NCBI RefSeq assembly: GCF_040549045.1
Contig: NZ_JBEWTB010000002.1
Location: forward strand, 3,042,501 to 3,106,500
Origin: Endozoicomonas sp. NE40
Lineage (GTDB): Bacteria > Pseudomonadota > Gammaproteobacteria > Pseudomonadales > Endozoicomonadaceae
Length of the DNA: 64,000 nucleotides
Direction of reading: 5' to 3'
Made by a program: the position numbers and the translations under genes. Under the pieces are notes generated by a model that ran no database searches, was not told the DNA's origin, and was given only the letters and a program-made list of their open reading frames with translations. Shown here piece by piece: positions 46,029 to 55,145 of the stretch (within the stretch, counting starts at the first letter, position 1; every line of letters starts with the position of its first letter).

Positions 46029-47354
46029 ATGAATGAAAAACACGCCGTTATTGCTGCTAACCGCTTTGGCCTGGGTGCTAAACCAGGTGACCTGAAGACT
46101 GCACAGGAGAACCCCGGGCAATGGCTTCTGGAGCAGCTGACGATTCCCCGTTTTTCTTCTGACCATCCGGATTCGGGTGAAGTGCTTGAAGCCTTCTATG
46201 CCTATCGGAAAGATGTGAAACGGTTCAAACAGCAGAAAATGATGGAAAAGCCTGACAATATTGCAGGCCGGTTATTCGTACACATGGCGGCAGATACGGT
46301 TTCCGGGGCGGTAAATGATGACCATACCCTGAACTGGCGTCTGCTGGATTTCTTTTCCAACCATTTCAGCGTGTCCGGGCAGGGAGGCATGATGAAGCCT
46401 CTGGCACCCACACTGGAACGTGAGGCTATTGCCCCTAATCTGCTGGGTCCTTTTGAAAATATGCTGCTGGCGGTTGAGCAGCATCCTGCCATGCTGGTGT
46501 ATCTGGATAATGACAAGTCGGCAGGGCCTTCAACCGGGGTTGCAAGGAATAGCCGTGGCTTAAATGAAAACCTCGCCAGAGAAATCCTTGAGCTGCATAC
46601 GCTGGGTGTGAATGGTGGTTACAACCTGGAAGATATTCAGGAGCTGGCAAAAGCTATCAGCGGCTGGAGCATCACCCGCCCTAAAGAGGAGCAACACGGC
46701 TTTGTTTTTCGTCCGGCTGCCCATGAATCTGGCTCAAGGGTTGTGCTTGGCAAGGTCTACCGAAACACAGGTAGCAATCAGGGCGAAGCAATTTTAAAAG
46801 ATCTGGCAGTTCATCCGGCCACGGCGCGCTACCTGTCGTTTAAACTGGCAAGGCATTTTGTCAGTGATTCTCCGCCGGAAGCTCTGGTAAAGGCTATGAC
46901 GGACACCTGGCGGCAGACCCGAGGCCATCTTAAGGCGGTGATTACCACCATGATCGAACACCCCGATGCCTGGCAATCTGACCCCGTTAAACTGAAATCC
47001 CCCAGAGAGTTCTATATCTCGGCATTAAGGTTGACGGGTCTGCCGGTTCCCAATGCCCGGTTGATGGTCAACACGCTGGTTAATCTTGGTCAGGCTCCTT
47101 TTGGAGCCGGCTCGCCTGCAGGCTATGGCGATGTCGCATCGACATGGGATGGGCCGGACGCCCTGTTGAAGCGGGTTGACTGGGTCAATACGATCACCCG
47201 GCAGGTGCAAATGAACCAGCCACCGGTTCAGCTGGCCCGGGCGCATTCGGGCGCTTTGTTATCTGCCCATACGGCAAAGATGGTGAGCCGGGCAGAGAGC
47301 CGGCAGCAGGGGCTGGCCCTGTATTTGATGAGTCCTGAGTTTTTGAGGAGATAA
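46029..47354 (+). CDS. DUF1800 domain protein
   Basis: 441 aa. The family pattern is clear: AANRFGLGAKPGDL at the start, LLDFFSNHFSVSGQGGMM, NENLAREILELHTLGVNGGYNLEDIQELAKAISGW, FVFRPAAHESGSRVVLGK and HPATARYLSFKLARHFV. The function is unknown; DUF1800 proteins are nearly always paired with DUF1501 proteins, as here (5-nt gap). No obvious signal peptide is present. Confidence 0.92.
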   Translation: MNEKHAVIAANRFGLGAKPGDLKTAQENPGQWLLEQLTIPRFSSDHPDSGEVLEAFYAYRKDVKRFKQQKMMEKPDNIAGRLFVHMAADTVSGAVNDDHTLNWRLLDFFSNHFSVSGQGGMMKPLAPTLEREAIAPNLLGPFENMLLAVEQHPAMLVYLDNDKSAGPSTGVARNSRGLNENLAREILELHTLGVNGGYNLEDIQELAKAISGWSITRPKEEQHGFVFRPAAHESGSRVVLGKVYRNTGSNQGEAILKDLAVHPATARYLSFKLARHFVSDSPPEALVKAMTDTWRQTRGHLKAVITTMIEHPDAWQSDPVKLKSPREFYISALRLTGLPVPNARLMVNTLVNLGQAPFGAGSPAGYGDVASTWDGPDALLKRVDWVNTITRQVQMNQPPVQLARAHSGALLSAHTAKMVSRAESRQQGLALYLMSPEFLRR

Positions 47355-47359
47355 CCGGA

Positions 47360-48508
47360 ATGAAGCGCAGAGAACTGGTCAAAATGCTGGGCATGGGGCT
47401 GTCGGTGGCCCCGGTTTCTATGAGTACCCGACTTGCCTTTGGCGGGGACAAAAAAGAGTCATCATCACGCAAGGTCGTCTGGGTGATGTTGCGTGGAGGT
47501 GTGGATTCACTGCAAACCGTCGTACCGGCGTTTGATAAGGATTTGATGAGGCATCGTCGCCCATTGGCTGAAGCGGTTCTTGACGACTTAAACCCGCTGG
47601 ATAACGGTTTTGGCCTGCATCCCGACCTGACAAACCTTTATGACTGGTATCAGAAGAAAGAAATGGCACCGGTTGTGGCGGTAGCTTCACCGTATCGCTC
47701 ACGGTCGCACTTTGAGGGGCAGGACCTTCTTGAAAGCGGTTTGACGGTCACTAATCACGACAGTGGCTGGCTGGGCAGGGCTCTTGAGGTCAGCTCGAAG
47801 CAGGGGCTGGCAGTTGCTCATTCGTTGCCCATTAGTATGCGTGGTCAGGGCAATGCTTCTACCTGGTTCCCGTCCCGCTTCCGGGCAGCTGAAGACGATT
47901 TATACAGCCAGTTGTTCAAACTGTACGAGTCTGATGACCTGCTCAGGGGGCGACTGGAGCAGGGTTTGCAAACTCGTGCCATGGCGGAAGGAGCCATGAG
48001 TAGCAATAACAAAGCTCATTTTGAAGCACTGGCCAGGGCGGCAGGAATGTTGTTGAACGGTGACAGTTCGCCCAGTGCGCTGATGCTGGAAATGGGAGGC
48101 TGGGACACCCACGACAATGAAGTATTCCGGCTGAACCGACAGCTGAAACAGCTGGACGATGGCATGGGGGCTTTGAAGAAAGCGTTGGGAAGCCTCTGGC
48201 AAGAAACTCTAGTGGTTATTGCCACCGAATTTGGCCGGACGGTCAAAGTTAACGGCACTATGGGAACGGATCATGGTACTGGCACGGCTTTGTTCCTTGC
48301 TGGTGGTGCCTTAAAAGGTGGTCGGGTACTGGGTGACTGGCCCGGGCTTAAACCCTCTGAACTTTATGAAGGGCGGGATCTGATGCCGACCTCCGATGTT
48401 CGTAGCTGGATTGGCTCTGCCCTGCAACAGCACTGGAGTATGCCCGATCAGCAAATTACCAGCGTTTTTCCGGATCTGGCATTGGGTCAGAAGCCGTTAA
48501 TCAGTTAG
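47360..48508 (+). CDS. DUF1501 domain protein (sulfatase-like fold, exported)
   Basis: 382 aa. The N-terminus MKRRELVKMLGMGLSVAPVSM has an Arg-Arg and a hydrophobic stretch, consistent with a Tat-type signal. The core includes VMLRGGVDSLQTVVP, FGLHPDLTNLYDWY, SRSHFEGQDLLESGL, GGWDTHDNE, VIATEFGRTVKVNGTMGTDHGTGTALFLAGG, i.e. the metal-binding Asp/His positions of the alkaline phosphatase-like fold. It is the operon partner of the preceding DUF1800 gene. The biochemical role is not established. Confidence 0.92.
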   Translation: MKRRELVKMLGMGLSVAPVSMSTRLAFGGDKKESSSRKVVWVMLRGGVDSLQTVVPAFDKDLMRHRRPLAEAVLDDLNPLDNGFGLHPDLTNLYDWYQKKEMAPVVAVASPYRSRSHFEGQDLLESGLTVTNHDSGWLGRALEVSSKQGLAVAHSLPISMRGQGNASTWFPSRFRAAEDDLYSQLFKLYESDDLLRGRLEQGLQTRAMAEGAMSSNNKAHFEALARAAGMLLNGDSSPSALMLEMGGWDTHDNEVFRLNRQLKQLDDGMGALKKALGSLWQETLVVIATEFGRTVKVNGTMGTDHGTGTALFLAGGALKGGRVLGDWPGLKPSELYEGRDLMPTSDVRSWIGSALQQHWSMPDQQITSVFPDLALGQKPLIS

Positions 48509-48522
48509 TTTTTTATGAAGGT

Positions 48523-49200
48523 TTATAAGATGAGGCAGCCCTCCCGGGTCGGGCGATATCGGGAGAAATATAACTCATAATCTCTGGTAGGGCTTCCATT
48601 GCTGTCCGTCATTCTGGTAAATCGTATTTTGCCAGAATGCAACCTGTGCCTCCACTGGGTTGCTGTTTCGGTTCCCCTGGGAGAATGAATTTCTTTACCT
48701 TCATTTTTCCATCTGGCTGATCTGGATGTCATCATCTGATCGTACAAATGCATTTTGCAGTATATATTGAACCATGGGTCGCACACCCAGAAGTTGAGAC
48801 CTTCGTATCGTTCGAATTCATTTAGCGCCAAACTTCTTAAACTGGGTGTGTCTGCCAACACTAAAAGCTTGTGAAGATCATGAATGGCCAGCCATATATT
48901 TGGGATGCGCACCTCGCAACCACGTCTAATTGCAATTTCGGCATACTCCGTACAATTACCCGCTCTTTTCTTCGGGTCAGCAGAGTGCAAAAGGTTCAGT
49001 TTTTCATGCGTACAAGACAGACCTCTCAAATCGTTTATCACCCCGAAAGCTTTTTCACTATTATCAATGCGCAGTTGTTTCCTGGATGGGGAGGCAGTTC
49101 CATAAGACATGGAAAAGGTTTTGTTGGCTGATTTCAGTGAATCTTTAAAAAATAACCGGGCATAGGTTAATAGTTCTCGTGCATTGTCCTTCTCATTCAT
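48523..49200 (-). CDS. hypothetical protein with a possible papain-like Cys/His/Asp core
   Basis: 225 aa, no signal peptide. The segment AGNCTEYAEIAIRRG, then an IHDLHKLLVLAD strand, then FWVCDPWFN resembles the Cys - His - Asp arrangement ('GNC.E.A ... H.....  DPW') of papain/transglutaminase-fold proteins, including several secreted bacterial effectors. Only the spacing and small motifs support this, so the activity is speculative. It is a single AT-rich leftward gene in an accessory stretch. Confidence 0.5.
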   Translation of the reverse strand: MNEKDNARELLTYARLFFKDSLKSANKTFSMSYGTASPSRKQLRIDNSEKAFGVINDLRGLSCTHEKLNLLHSADPKKRAGNCTEYAEIAIRRGCEVRIPNIWLAIHDLHKLLVLADTPSLRSLALNEFERYEGLNFWVCDPWFNIYCKMHLYDQMMTSRSARWKNEGKEIHSPRGTETATQWRHRLHSGKIRFTRMTDSNGSPTRDYELYFSRYRPTREGCLIL

Positions 49201-49317
49201 GATTCACCCCTGTTTGTATGCCTTAACGGTGACAGGCATGTCCATTGAAGAGTTTATCATCCATGCCTTTTGTCTGGTCGGTGACTTTTATCAATATCAA
49301 AAGGCGTATATAGCTGA

Positions 49318-49352
49318 ATAAAAAAAATCCCGCATCAAAGGATGAGGGAAAA
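49318..49352 (-). terminator. terminator of the duplicated-domain periplasmic gene
   Basis: On the minus strand, CCCTCATC-CTTT-GATGCGGG is followed by ATTTTTTTTATTC. It lies about 80 nt beyond the stop codon at 49429. Confidence 0.75.
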
Positions 49353-49428
49353 TTGCAACGAACATTTCAACGGAAGTTTCAACATGCAGGGCGTTGGTGT
49401 GAACCAGCCCTGCCGGTCAGGAGAGACG

Positions 49429-50184
49429 TTACTGAGAACTGGCTTTTGCCTTGCGTGCTTCAATACGCTTTTGCAGGCGCTCAAACTTTTCAACAGGCAT
49501 GCCGTTCTTTGCCAGCTGTTGTTCTTCCACCAGAGAGTCATCCTGAGTCACGATGGTAACGCTGTAACCGTTTTCTGTGCTGGTTACTTTGCCTAATTTA
49601 AGGTTTTCATTACCACGCATAATCAGTTTGGCTTTGGTAAGCGTTTCGATCTGGTCAGCAGTGAATTCTCTCTCCATCACTTTGTGACCAGCCTGGCCAC
49701 GCTTGCCTTTGTGGCCACGAATGCCCTTGCTCGAGTGTCCTGCTTTGGCTTTGCGTTCGCTCCGGTTGGCGTGTCGCTCGGAGCGTTCACCGTTCTGGTA
49801 TTTTTCCATCCGTTTTTCCATGGCCTGGTAACGCTCCAGAGGCATAGCATTTTTAGCCAGTTGCAGTTCTTCTACCAGAGAGTTGTCCTGAGTGACGATG
49901 GTGACGCTGTAACCGGTGTCAGTAGGTTTCACTTCATCAACCCGTACATTCGGGTTGCCCTGCATAATCAGTTTCGCTTCGGACAGAGTGCGTACCTGAT
50001 CGGCAGTGAATTCTTTGTCCATATGTCCGGAGAGTCGGCTCATCATCATGCCTGCATGATGCCTGCCGCCTTTCATGCGGTGCTCGCGAACTTCGGAGTC
50101 TGACGCTTCACCGTACCATGCAAAAGCTGATGTGGTGGTGATCAGGCCTGCGGCGATAAAAGCGATGGATGTTTTTCTGTTCAT
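49429..50184 (-). CDS. periplasmic protein with two tandem copies of one domain
   Basis: 251 aa from ATG 50184; an open frame extends further upstream but MNRKTSIAFIAAGLITTTSAFA is a clear signal peptide. Two domains of about 70 aa share the pattern 'EFTADQ..TL..AKLIM.GN.N.....V....GYSVTIVTQD.SLVEE.QLAKN.MP' (about 57-125 and 178-245). They are joined by a basic, His/Lys/Arg-rich linker, and there is a HHAGMMM segment near the N-terminus. It is divergent from the two-component system at 50.4-52.6 kb, so it is a likely regulated target or accessory sensor, by analogy with CpxP/Spy, to which it shows no firm sequence relationship. Confidence 0.75.
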   Translation of the reverse strand: MNRKTSIAFIAAGLITTTSAFAWYGEASDSEVREHRMKGGRHHAGMMMSRLSGHMDKEFTADQVRTLSEAKLIMQGNPNVRVDEVKPTDTGYSVTIVTQDNSLVEELQLAKNAMPLERYQAMEKRMEKYQNGERSERHANRSERKAKAGHSSKGIRGHKGKRGQAGHKVMEREFTADQIETLTKAKLIMRGNENLKLGKVTSTENGYSVTIVTQDDSLVEEQQLAKNGMPVEKFERLQKRIEARKAKASSQ

Positions 50185-50373
50185 GTACCCGTCCTCGTTT
50201 GTCTGGTTTACGCTTCTCATTAAAGCGTGGGGATGTCTCAGAAATATCCCTGCAGCGCGGTCAATTGTCGCAATTTGTATCAGCAGGCTGTGCTTTTTGT
50301 CAGGCTGATAATATTTGATACAACTTTCCTTAATCTGAGCCCGTATAATCGGGACAGGAGAAAGGTCAGTACA

Positions 50374-51108
50374 GTGGTTGTTAAACCTATGGCAGAACAA
50401 CAGCATATTCTTGTGGTAGATGATCATGACGAAATTCGTGATCTGTTAGGGCGTTATTTAGGGCAGCATGGTTATCAGGTCAGCCTTGCTGACGGTGGTC
50501 AGCAGATGCGCAACGTGTTGTCGCAGACAACGGTGGATCTGGTCATTCTGGATATCATGATGCCGGAAGAAGATGGCCTGAGCCTGTGCCGTTATCTGAA
50601 AGATAAGGGTGGCCCACCGGTTATCATGCTGACAGCCCTGGGCGAAGAAACTGACACAATCGTTGGTCTGGAAATGGGGGCAGATGATTATATTTCCAAA
50701 CCCTTCAGCCCCAGAGAACTGCTGGCCAGGGTAAAAGCAGTGATAAGACGAATGAGCGAGGTTCGTCCGCAGAAGCAGTCAGTCAATGAGCCTGAAAAAA
50801 TGCGCTTTGAAGGCTGGACGCTGGACCTTAATCAGCATCAGCTGGAACGGCAGGATGGCCTGCTGGTGCCGCTCAGTACGTCTGAATTCCGCTTGTTGGC
50901 CGTCTTTTTAAATCACCCCAAAAAAGTATTAAGTCGTGATCAGTTACTGGATATGACCAAGGGGCGTGAAGCTCTGCCTTTTGACCGCAGCATTGATAAC
51001 CAGATCAGCAGGCTGCGCAAAAAAATAGAAGAAGATCCCAGAAACCCCAGATTAATCAAAACCGTCTGGGGCGGGGGGTATTCGTTTACGGCCAGTGTGA
51101 TTTCTTAA
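50374..51108 (+). CDS. OmpR-family response regulator
   Basis: About 244 aa from GTG 50374 (AAAGG 8 nt upstream); ATG 50389 is the alternative and would put the phospho-acceptor at Asp55 as in OmpR. The receiver domain has ILVVDDHDE, VILDIMMPEEDGL (Asp), MLTALGEE and GADDYISKPFSPRELLARV. The C-terminal winged helix includes LSTSEFRLLAVFLNHP and DNQISRLRKKIEEDP with TVWGGGYSF. The residues around the receiver are very close to OmpR. It is followed 43 nt later by its sensor kinase and is divergent from a periplasmic protein gene. Confidence 0.93.
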   Translation: MVVKPMAEQQHILVVDDHDEIRDLLGRYLGQHGYQVSLADGGQQMRNVLSQTTVDLVILDIMMPEEDGLSLCRYLKDKGGPPVIMLTALGEETDTIVGLEMGADDYISKPFSPRELLARVKAVIRRMSEVRPQKQSVNEPEKMRFEGWTLDLNQHQLERQDGLLVPLSTSEFRLLAVFLNHPKKVLSRDQLLDMTKGREALPFDRSIDNQISRLRKKIEEDPRNPRLIKTVWGGGYSFTASVIS

Positions 51109-51151
51109 GAAAGACACCCGTAACGGTAAACCCGAGTTCAGGAAAAAGAAT

Positions 51152-52600
51152 TTGATTAAACGCTTTAGCAAATTACGCTCATCACGTTTCTGGCCTGAAA
51201 GTCTGGCAAGCCAGATGATTCTTGTAGTGCTTTTGGGCATGGCACTGGCGCTGGCGATCAGTTTATGGATGGCAGGTGATGCTCATAAAGCAGCAGTGAA
51301 TCGTATAAACCAGTGGATGCTGACCCGTCAGTCCGCCATCCTTGCGGAAGTGCTGGAAGCCAGTCCAGCCAGCCTGCACCAGCCAATTTTAAACACAACT
51401 CGCCGTGAAAATGCGTTTTTCCGTTTGTCCGACCAGAGTCTGGTACCGGCTGGTGATTATTCCCCTGAAGAAAAAATGCTGATTGATCGTATTGCCGGGG
51501 CTTTTGATGACCCGAAGCCGGGGCGACAGATAAGGGTAAACCTTGCCAGTGAACGATCTGAAGAAATGACACCTCCCCGCCGCTCAAGGCATTGGGAGGA
51601 GCGCAGAAGGGACAGGGATCATGACCGCTATAAAAGACGTCCTAACCTGTTGTTTCTTAATGTATCTATCCAGCTGGATGACGGGCAGTGGCTGAATATG
51701 CAGTCGTCAACACCAAAGGTTATGCCTCTGCTGGCGAAAAGAACGGCGTTTTTGATGGTGATATCGACATTATGTGTTCTGGCCGGAATTATCTTTATGG
51801 TGCGCCGCATTACCCGACCCATGCGAAAACTGTCGTCTGCTTCCCACCGGCTGGGTCTGGGTGAAAAAATCGACCCGCTTCAGGAGGAGGGACCTGAAGA
51901 TATTCGCGAGTTGATCAGGGCTTTTAACCTGATGAATGAACGGCTGCAGCGGTTTGTGGCAGATCGTACCCGTATGCTGGCAGCCTTGTCCCATGACCTG
52001 AGAACGCCTATTACTTCCATGCGGCTGAGAGTTGAGTTGATGGAACCGGGACCGGACACGGATCAGCTGCTGGCCACCCTGGATGAAATGCACCAGATGT
52101 CGGAAGCCACTCTGGCATTTATGCGACAGGCTTCAGACAATGAACCCACCCGGGCAGTCGATGTGAATGCCCTGCTGGATAGCCTGTGTGAAGACTTACA
52201 GGATATTGGCCTGAATGTTCACTATCATGTTCACTACCAGGACGGACAGGAAGTGATTGCCCATTGTCGTCTGGTGAGTTTGAAGCGTGCAATGCGCAAC
52301 CTGATAGAGAACGCGGTGAAATATGGTTCGGTTGCCCATGTGAGTCTGTCTGCAGGGCAGGAAAGCGCTCAGATACGGATACAGGACGAAGGGGATGGTA
52401 TTCCTGAAGCGATGACAGAACGGGTATTTGAGCCATTCGTGCGGATGGAAGAGTCTAGAAACCGTGAAACGGGCGGTATTGGTCTGGGCATGTCCATTGC
52501 CCGCAACATCATCCATAGCCACGGCGGTGATATTCATCTGGAGAATAACGACCGTGGCCTGCTGGTGACCATTAATCTGCCGCTGACAAAGGCCGTTTAA
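51152..52600 (+). CDS. EnvZ-like sensor histidine kinase
   Basis: 482 aa, TTG start with AGGAAAAAG upstream. TM1 is about 21-41, then a periplasmic domain of about 160 residues with an Arg-rich patch (RRSRHWEERRRDRDHDRYKRR), TM2 about 205-225, HAMP, and HisKA with ALSHDLRTPITSMRLRVELM (phospho-His). The ATPase domain has NLIENAVKYG (N box), DEGDGIPE (G1), FEPFVRME (F) and GGIGLGMSIARNI (G2). It phosphorylates the adjacent OmpR-type regulator. The basic periplasmic patch is unusual and could bind an anionic ligand or the divergent periplasmic protein. Confidence 0.92.
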   Translation: MIKRFSKLRSSRFWPESLASQMILVVLLGMALALAISLWMAGDAHKAAVNRINQWMLTRQSAILAEVLEASPASLHQPILNTTRRENAFFRLSDQSLVPAGDYSPEEKMLIDRIAGAFDDPKPGRQIRVNLASERSEEMTPPRRSRHWEERRRDRDHDRYKRRPNLLFLNVSIQLDDGQWLNMQSSTPKVMPLLAKRTAFLMVISTLCVLAGIIFMVRRITRPMRKLSSASHRLGLGEKIDPLQEEGPEDIRELIRAFNLMNERLQRFVADRTRMLAALSHDLRTPITSMRLRVELMEPGPDTDQLLATLDEMHQMSEATLAFMRQASDNEPTRAVDVNALLDSLCEDLQDIGLNVHYHVHYQDGQEVIAHCRLVSLKRAMRNLIENAVKYGSVAHVSLSAGQESAQIRIQDEGDGIPEAMTERVFEPFVRMEESRNRETGGIGLGMSIARNIIHSHGGDIHLENNDRGLLVTINLPLTKAV

Positions 52601-53976
52601 ATCCGGCGCACTTTAAACTTTCTGCCTTTGATCTTTCCTGTCTCCAGTCGGCTCAGAGCCTTGCGGGCCGACTCTCTTTTGATGGCAACATAAGCGACAA
52701 AATCAAAGACATTGATTTTTCCCACCTGATCTCCGGCAATGCCTGCATCGCCGGTCAGGGCGCCGAGGATATCGCCGGGTCTTACCTTGTGTTTGCGTCC
52801 GCCATCAATGGCCAGTGTCACCATGGGGGCTTTTGAGGCTTCTGTCTTCGGTTTTGGCAGGTGGCCGGGGTCCGATTCAGACAGCTCTGATTGCAGTATG
52901 TCTGCAATGCGTTCCAGCTTGTAGTGTTCTTTGGATGTGTAGAGGCTGAATGCCAGACCCTCTTTGCCTGCACGGCCTGTACGCCCGATGCGATGAACAT
53001 GCACTTCGGGATCACGGCTGAGGTCGTAATTAATGACACAGGCCAGATCATCAATATCCAGTCCCCGGGCAGCGACGTCGGTAGCGATCAGGATGTTGGA
53101 ACTTTGGTTGGAAAAGCGTACCAGCATCTGATCACGCTCTTTCTGATCCATATCGCCGTGGAGAACCAGAGGTTTGTATCCAAGATTGTACAGCTCTACC
53201 CCCACATCCCTGCACACCTGTTTGGTATTGCAGAAAATGACGCAGGAAGCTGGCTGGTGGTGTGCCAGCAGTTTGTGCAGAACATCGGGCTTTTCATGAT
53301 GGTCCGCCTGATAGAAAGACTGAGCAATATGCTGGTGGCTATGTACGGACTCAACGGTGACTTCTTCCGGTTCATTCTGGAACCGGTCACTGAGCTGGCG
53401 AATACCTTTCGGGTAGGTCGCAGAGAACAGCAGGGTCTGACGATAGCCGGGTGTGTGGTCGATGATGTTTTCAATGGCATCAATGAACCCCATATCCAGC
53501 ATACGGTCGGCTTCGTCCAGTACCAGTGTGCTGACTTTTTCAAGGGAGAGTGTGCGTTTACGCAGGTGATCCTGAATACGCCCCGGTGTTCCCACCACAA
53601 TATGAGCGCCATGAGCCAGAGAGCCTATCTGTGGCCCTATGGGTTGACCACCGCAGAGTGTTACAACCTTTATGTTCTGCTGATAGCGAGCCAGCCTGCG
53701 AATTTCGTTCGCCACCTGTGTCGCCAGCTCCCGGGTTGGGCAAAGTACCAGAGCCTGACAGCCAAAAAAGCGCTGACGGATTTTAGTCAGCATAGGGATA
53801 CTGAACGCTGCCGTTTTACCGCTACCGGTTTTAGCCTTGGCAATCAGGTCTTTGCCGTCAAGCGCCAGGGGCAGGCTTTGCTGCTGAATGGGGGTCATCT
53901 CCCGATAGCCAATGCTTTGCAGATTGGTTAACAGGGCGGGAGGAAGCGGTAAGTTGGAAAACAGGGCCTGACTCAA
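52597..53976 (-). CDS. dbpA: ATP-dependent RNA helicase DbpA
   Basis: 459 aa. Helicase motifs are AKTGSGKT (Walker A), GGQPIGPQI (Ia region), DEADRMLDMG, SATYPKGI and HRIGRTGRAG. The C-terminal DbpA RNA-binding domain (about 385-459) reads VTLAIDGGRKHKVRPGDILG and continues to KINVFDFVAYVAIKRESARKALSRL. It binds hairpin 92 of 23S rRNA and helps assemble the large subunit. Its stop overlaps the histidine kinase stop by 4 nt (convergent). Confidence 0.94.
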   Translation of the reverse strand: MSQALFSNLPLPPALLTNLQSIGYREMTPIQQQSLPLALDGKDLIAKAKTGSGKTAAFSIPMLTKIRQRFFGCQALVLCPTRELATQVANEIRRLARYQQNIKVVTLCGGQPIGPQIGSLAHGAHIVVGTPGRIQDHLRKRTLSLEKVSTLVLDEADRMLDMGFIDAIENIIDHTPGYRQTLLFSATYPKGIRQLSDRFQNEPEEVTVESVHSHQHIAQSFYQADHHEKPDVLHKLLAHHQPASCVIFCNTKQVCRDVGVELYNLGYKPLVLHGDMDQKERDQMLVRFSNQSSNILIATDVAARGLDIDDLACVINYDLSRDPEVHVHRIGRTGRAGKEGLAFSLYTSKEHYKLERIADILQSELSESDPGHLPKPKTEASKAPMVTLAIDGGRKHKVRPGDILGALTGDAGIAGDQVGKINVFDFVAYVAIKRESARKALSRLETGKIKGRKFKVRRI

Positions 53977-54133
53977 GTTGGACTCTTTGTTCTGATGATA
54001 AAGCCAGCCAGTATAACAGAGCGCCGCTGCAACTGTGCTCAGTGAAAATTCGCATTAGCATGGTGGAAGCTGGGGGGATTTATGCTGGCAAGTGTCGCCA
54101 AACTTCATGGACACGAGAGGAAGCCTTATAAGT

Positions 54134-54224
54134 GTTCATGGAATCGACGCACTGTCATTTTCATGAACCACTGAACAAACTATTCTTGTGTTCATGAAAT
54201 CGACATACAGTTATTTCCATGAAC
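54134..54224. repeat. two copies of a 35-bp palindromic repeat
   Basis: Copies at 54134-54168 and 54190-54224 both run GTTCATG...ATTT-(T/C)-CATGAAC and are each 35 bp, sharing GTTCATG, AATCGAC, ATTT and CATGAAC. Each has complementary ends (GTTCATG / CATGAAC), so each can fold or bind a dimeric protein. The 55-56-bp period puts them on the same face of DNA roughly every five turns. They lie between dbpA and the toxin gene. Confidence 0.7.
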
Positions 54225-54279
54225 AATCTTTATGGGCGATCAAGGAGCTGCCCACCCGTGATTCCGGGGTAACACTGCG

Positions 54280-54552
54280 CTAATTTCGAAATAATTCAGA
54301 GTGCGTACCCAAACGCTCAAAAATAATTTCTTCGCCCTTCACTATGTAAATCAACAACCAGTCGGGTTCGATATGGCACTCTCTGTAATCTTTATAATTT
54401 CCGGTTAAAGAATGATCTCTGTGTTTTGGGGCAAGCGGCTTTTCTTCAATAAGCAGATCGGTAATATCTTTTAATTTTGAACAATCCTTACCCTGCTTTT
54501 TTGCCTTTTTAACGTCTTTCTTAAACTGTTTTGTACTGACGGGCTTTAACAT
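54280..54552 (-). CDS. yafQ: YafQ-family toxin (RelE superfamily mRNA interferase)
   Basis: 90 aa. It shows the YafQ pattern: KQFKKDVKKAKKQGKD, LAPKHRDHSLTGNYKDYRECHIEPDWLLIYIV (H, D and the W/Y substrate region) and the terminal FERLGTHSELF with conserved His near the end. It cleaves mRNA on ribosomes. It lies 2 nt behind its antitoxin gene. Confidence 0.93.
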   Translation of the reverse strand: MLKPVSTKQFKKDVKKAKKQGKDCSKLKDITDLLIEEKPLAPKHRDHSLTGNYKDYRECHIEPDWLLIYIVKGEEIIFERLGTHSELFRN

Positions 54553-54554
54553 CT

Positions 54555-54815
54555 TTAAATGCCGAGGTCATCGTACATATCCTGTGCATTTTCGTAGTGA
54601 GTTAAGCCCACACCTTTCTCTGTGTCTTCAAAGGCTTTCAGGGTTTCTTTATTTGGTATCCTGACTTCAAACGGCAAACCGTTACACATTTCTACTTGCT
54701 TGTAAAACATGGTGATTGCTTGAGTAGTGTTCAAGCCTAGTTTCCGGAATATGGCTTCTGCTTGTTCTTTCAGTTCAGGCTCTACTCTTGCTCTGACTAC
54801 TGCGCTCTTACTCAT
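54555..54815 (-). CDS. dinJ: RelB/DinJ-family antitoxin
   Basis: 86 aa. The N-terminal ribbon-helix-helix is MSKSAVVRARVEPELKEQAEAIFRKLGLNTTQAITMFYKQV; the C-terminal part neutralises the toxin. It is the first gene of the dinJ-yafQ pair and probably represses its own promoter. A short palindrome TTACA-A-TGTAA (54847-54857) lies about 30 bp upstream and is a weak operator candidate. Confidence 0.93.
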   Translation of the reverse strand: MSKSAVVRARVEPELKEQAEAIFRKLGLNTTQAITMFYKQVEMCNGLPFEVRIPNKETLKAFEDTEKGVGLTHYENAQDMYDDLGI

Positions 54816-55117
54816 CTTTAAGTACCTCTATGCGTCTTGCTGTTCCTTACAATGTAATCGTAGTCCATTTGGGACACAATACAACGTAACATAAACCGGG
54901 TAGCCGGGGTCCTCTGTGTCAGAAAGGCTGTCAGATAGACCTGATGATTCAGACCAGACATCGTCTGTATGTTTGCGAGTGCAAGCTGCTGGCTGGCAAA
55001 GTTCAGAAAACCATCATTCAGGACGTTAAGCAAAAAGTGTCGAGGTTAGCTCGTGATAGCGCTATGTCAAACGCTCTCCGACACTGATGTATAGGAGGGT
55101 GTATAAGAAGGATGCAC

Positions 55118-55145
55118 TGCCAGAAGGGCGAAAGCCCTTCCGGCA
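55118..55145. repeat. hairpin with GAAA tetraloop
   Basis: TGCC..AAGGGC-GAAA-GCCCTT..GGCA forms a strong stem with an AG/CC internal mismatch and a GNRA loop. No T-run follows, so it is unlikely to be a terminator; it may be a structural RNA element or a REP-like unit. Confidence 0.5.

Noticed and set aside
52891..53931. 346-codon open frame on the plus strand
   Set aside because: Antisense to dbpA; the sequence has no recognisable domain and the dbpA frame carries all helicase motifs.
54818..55033. 71-codon minus-strand frame upstream of dinJ
   Set aside because: No family features; it occupies the expected dinJ promoter region.
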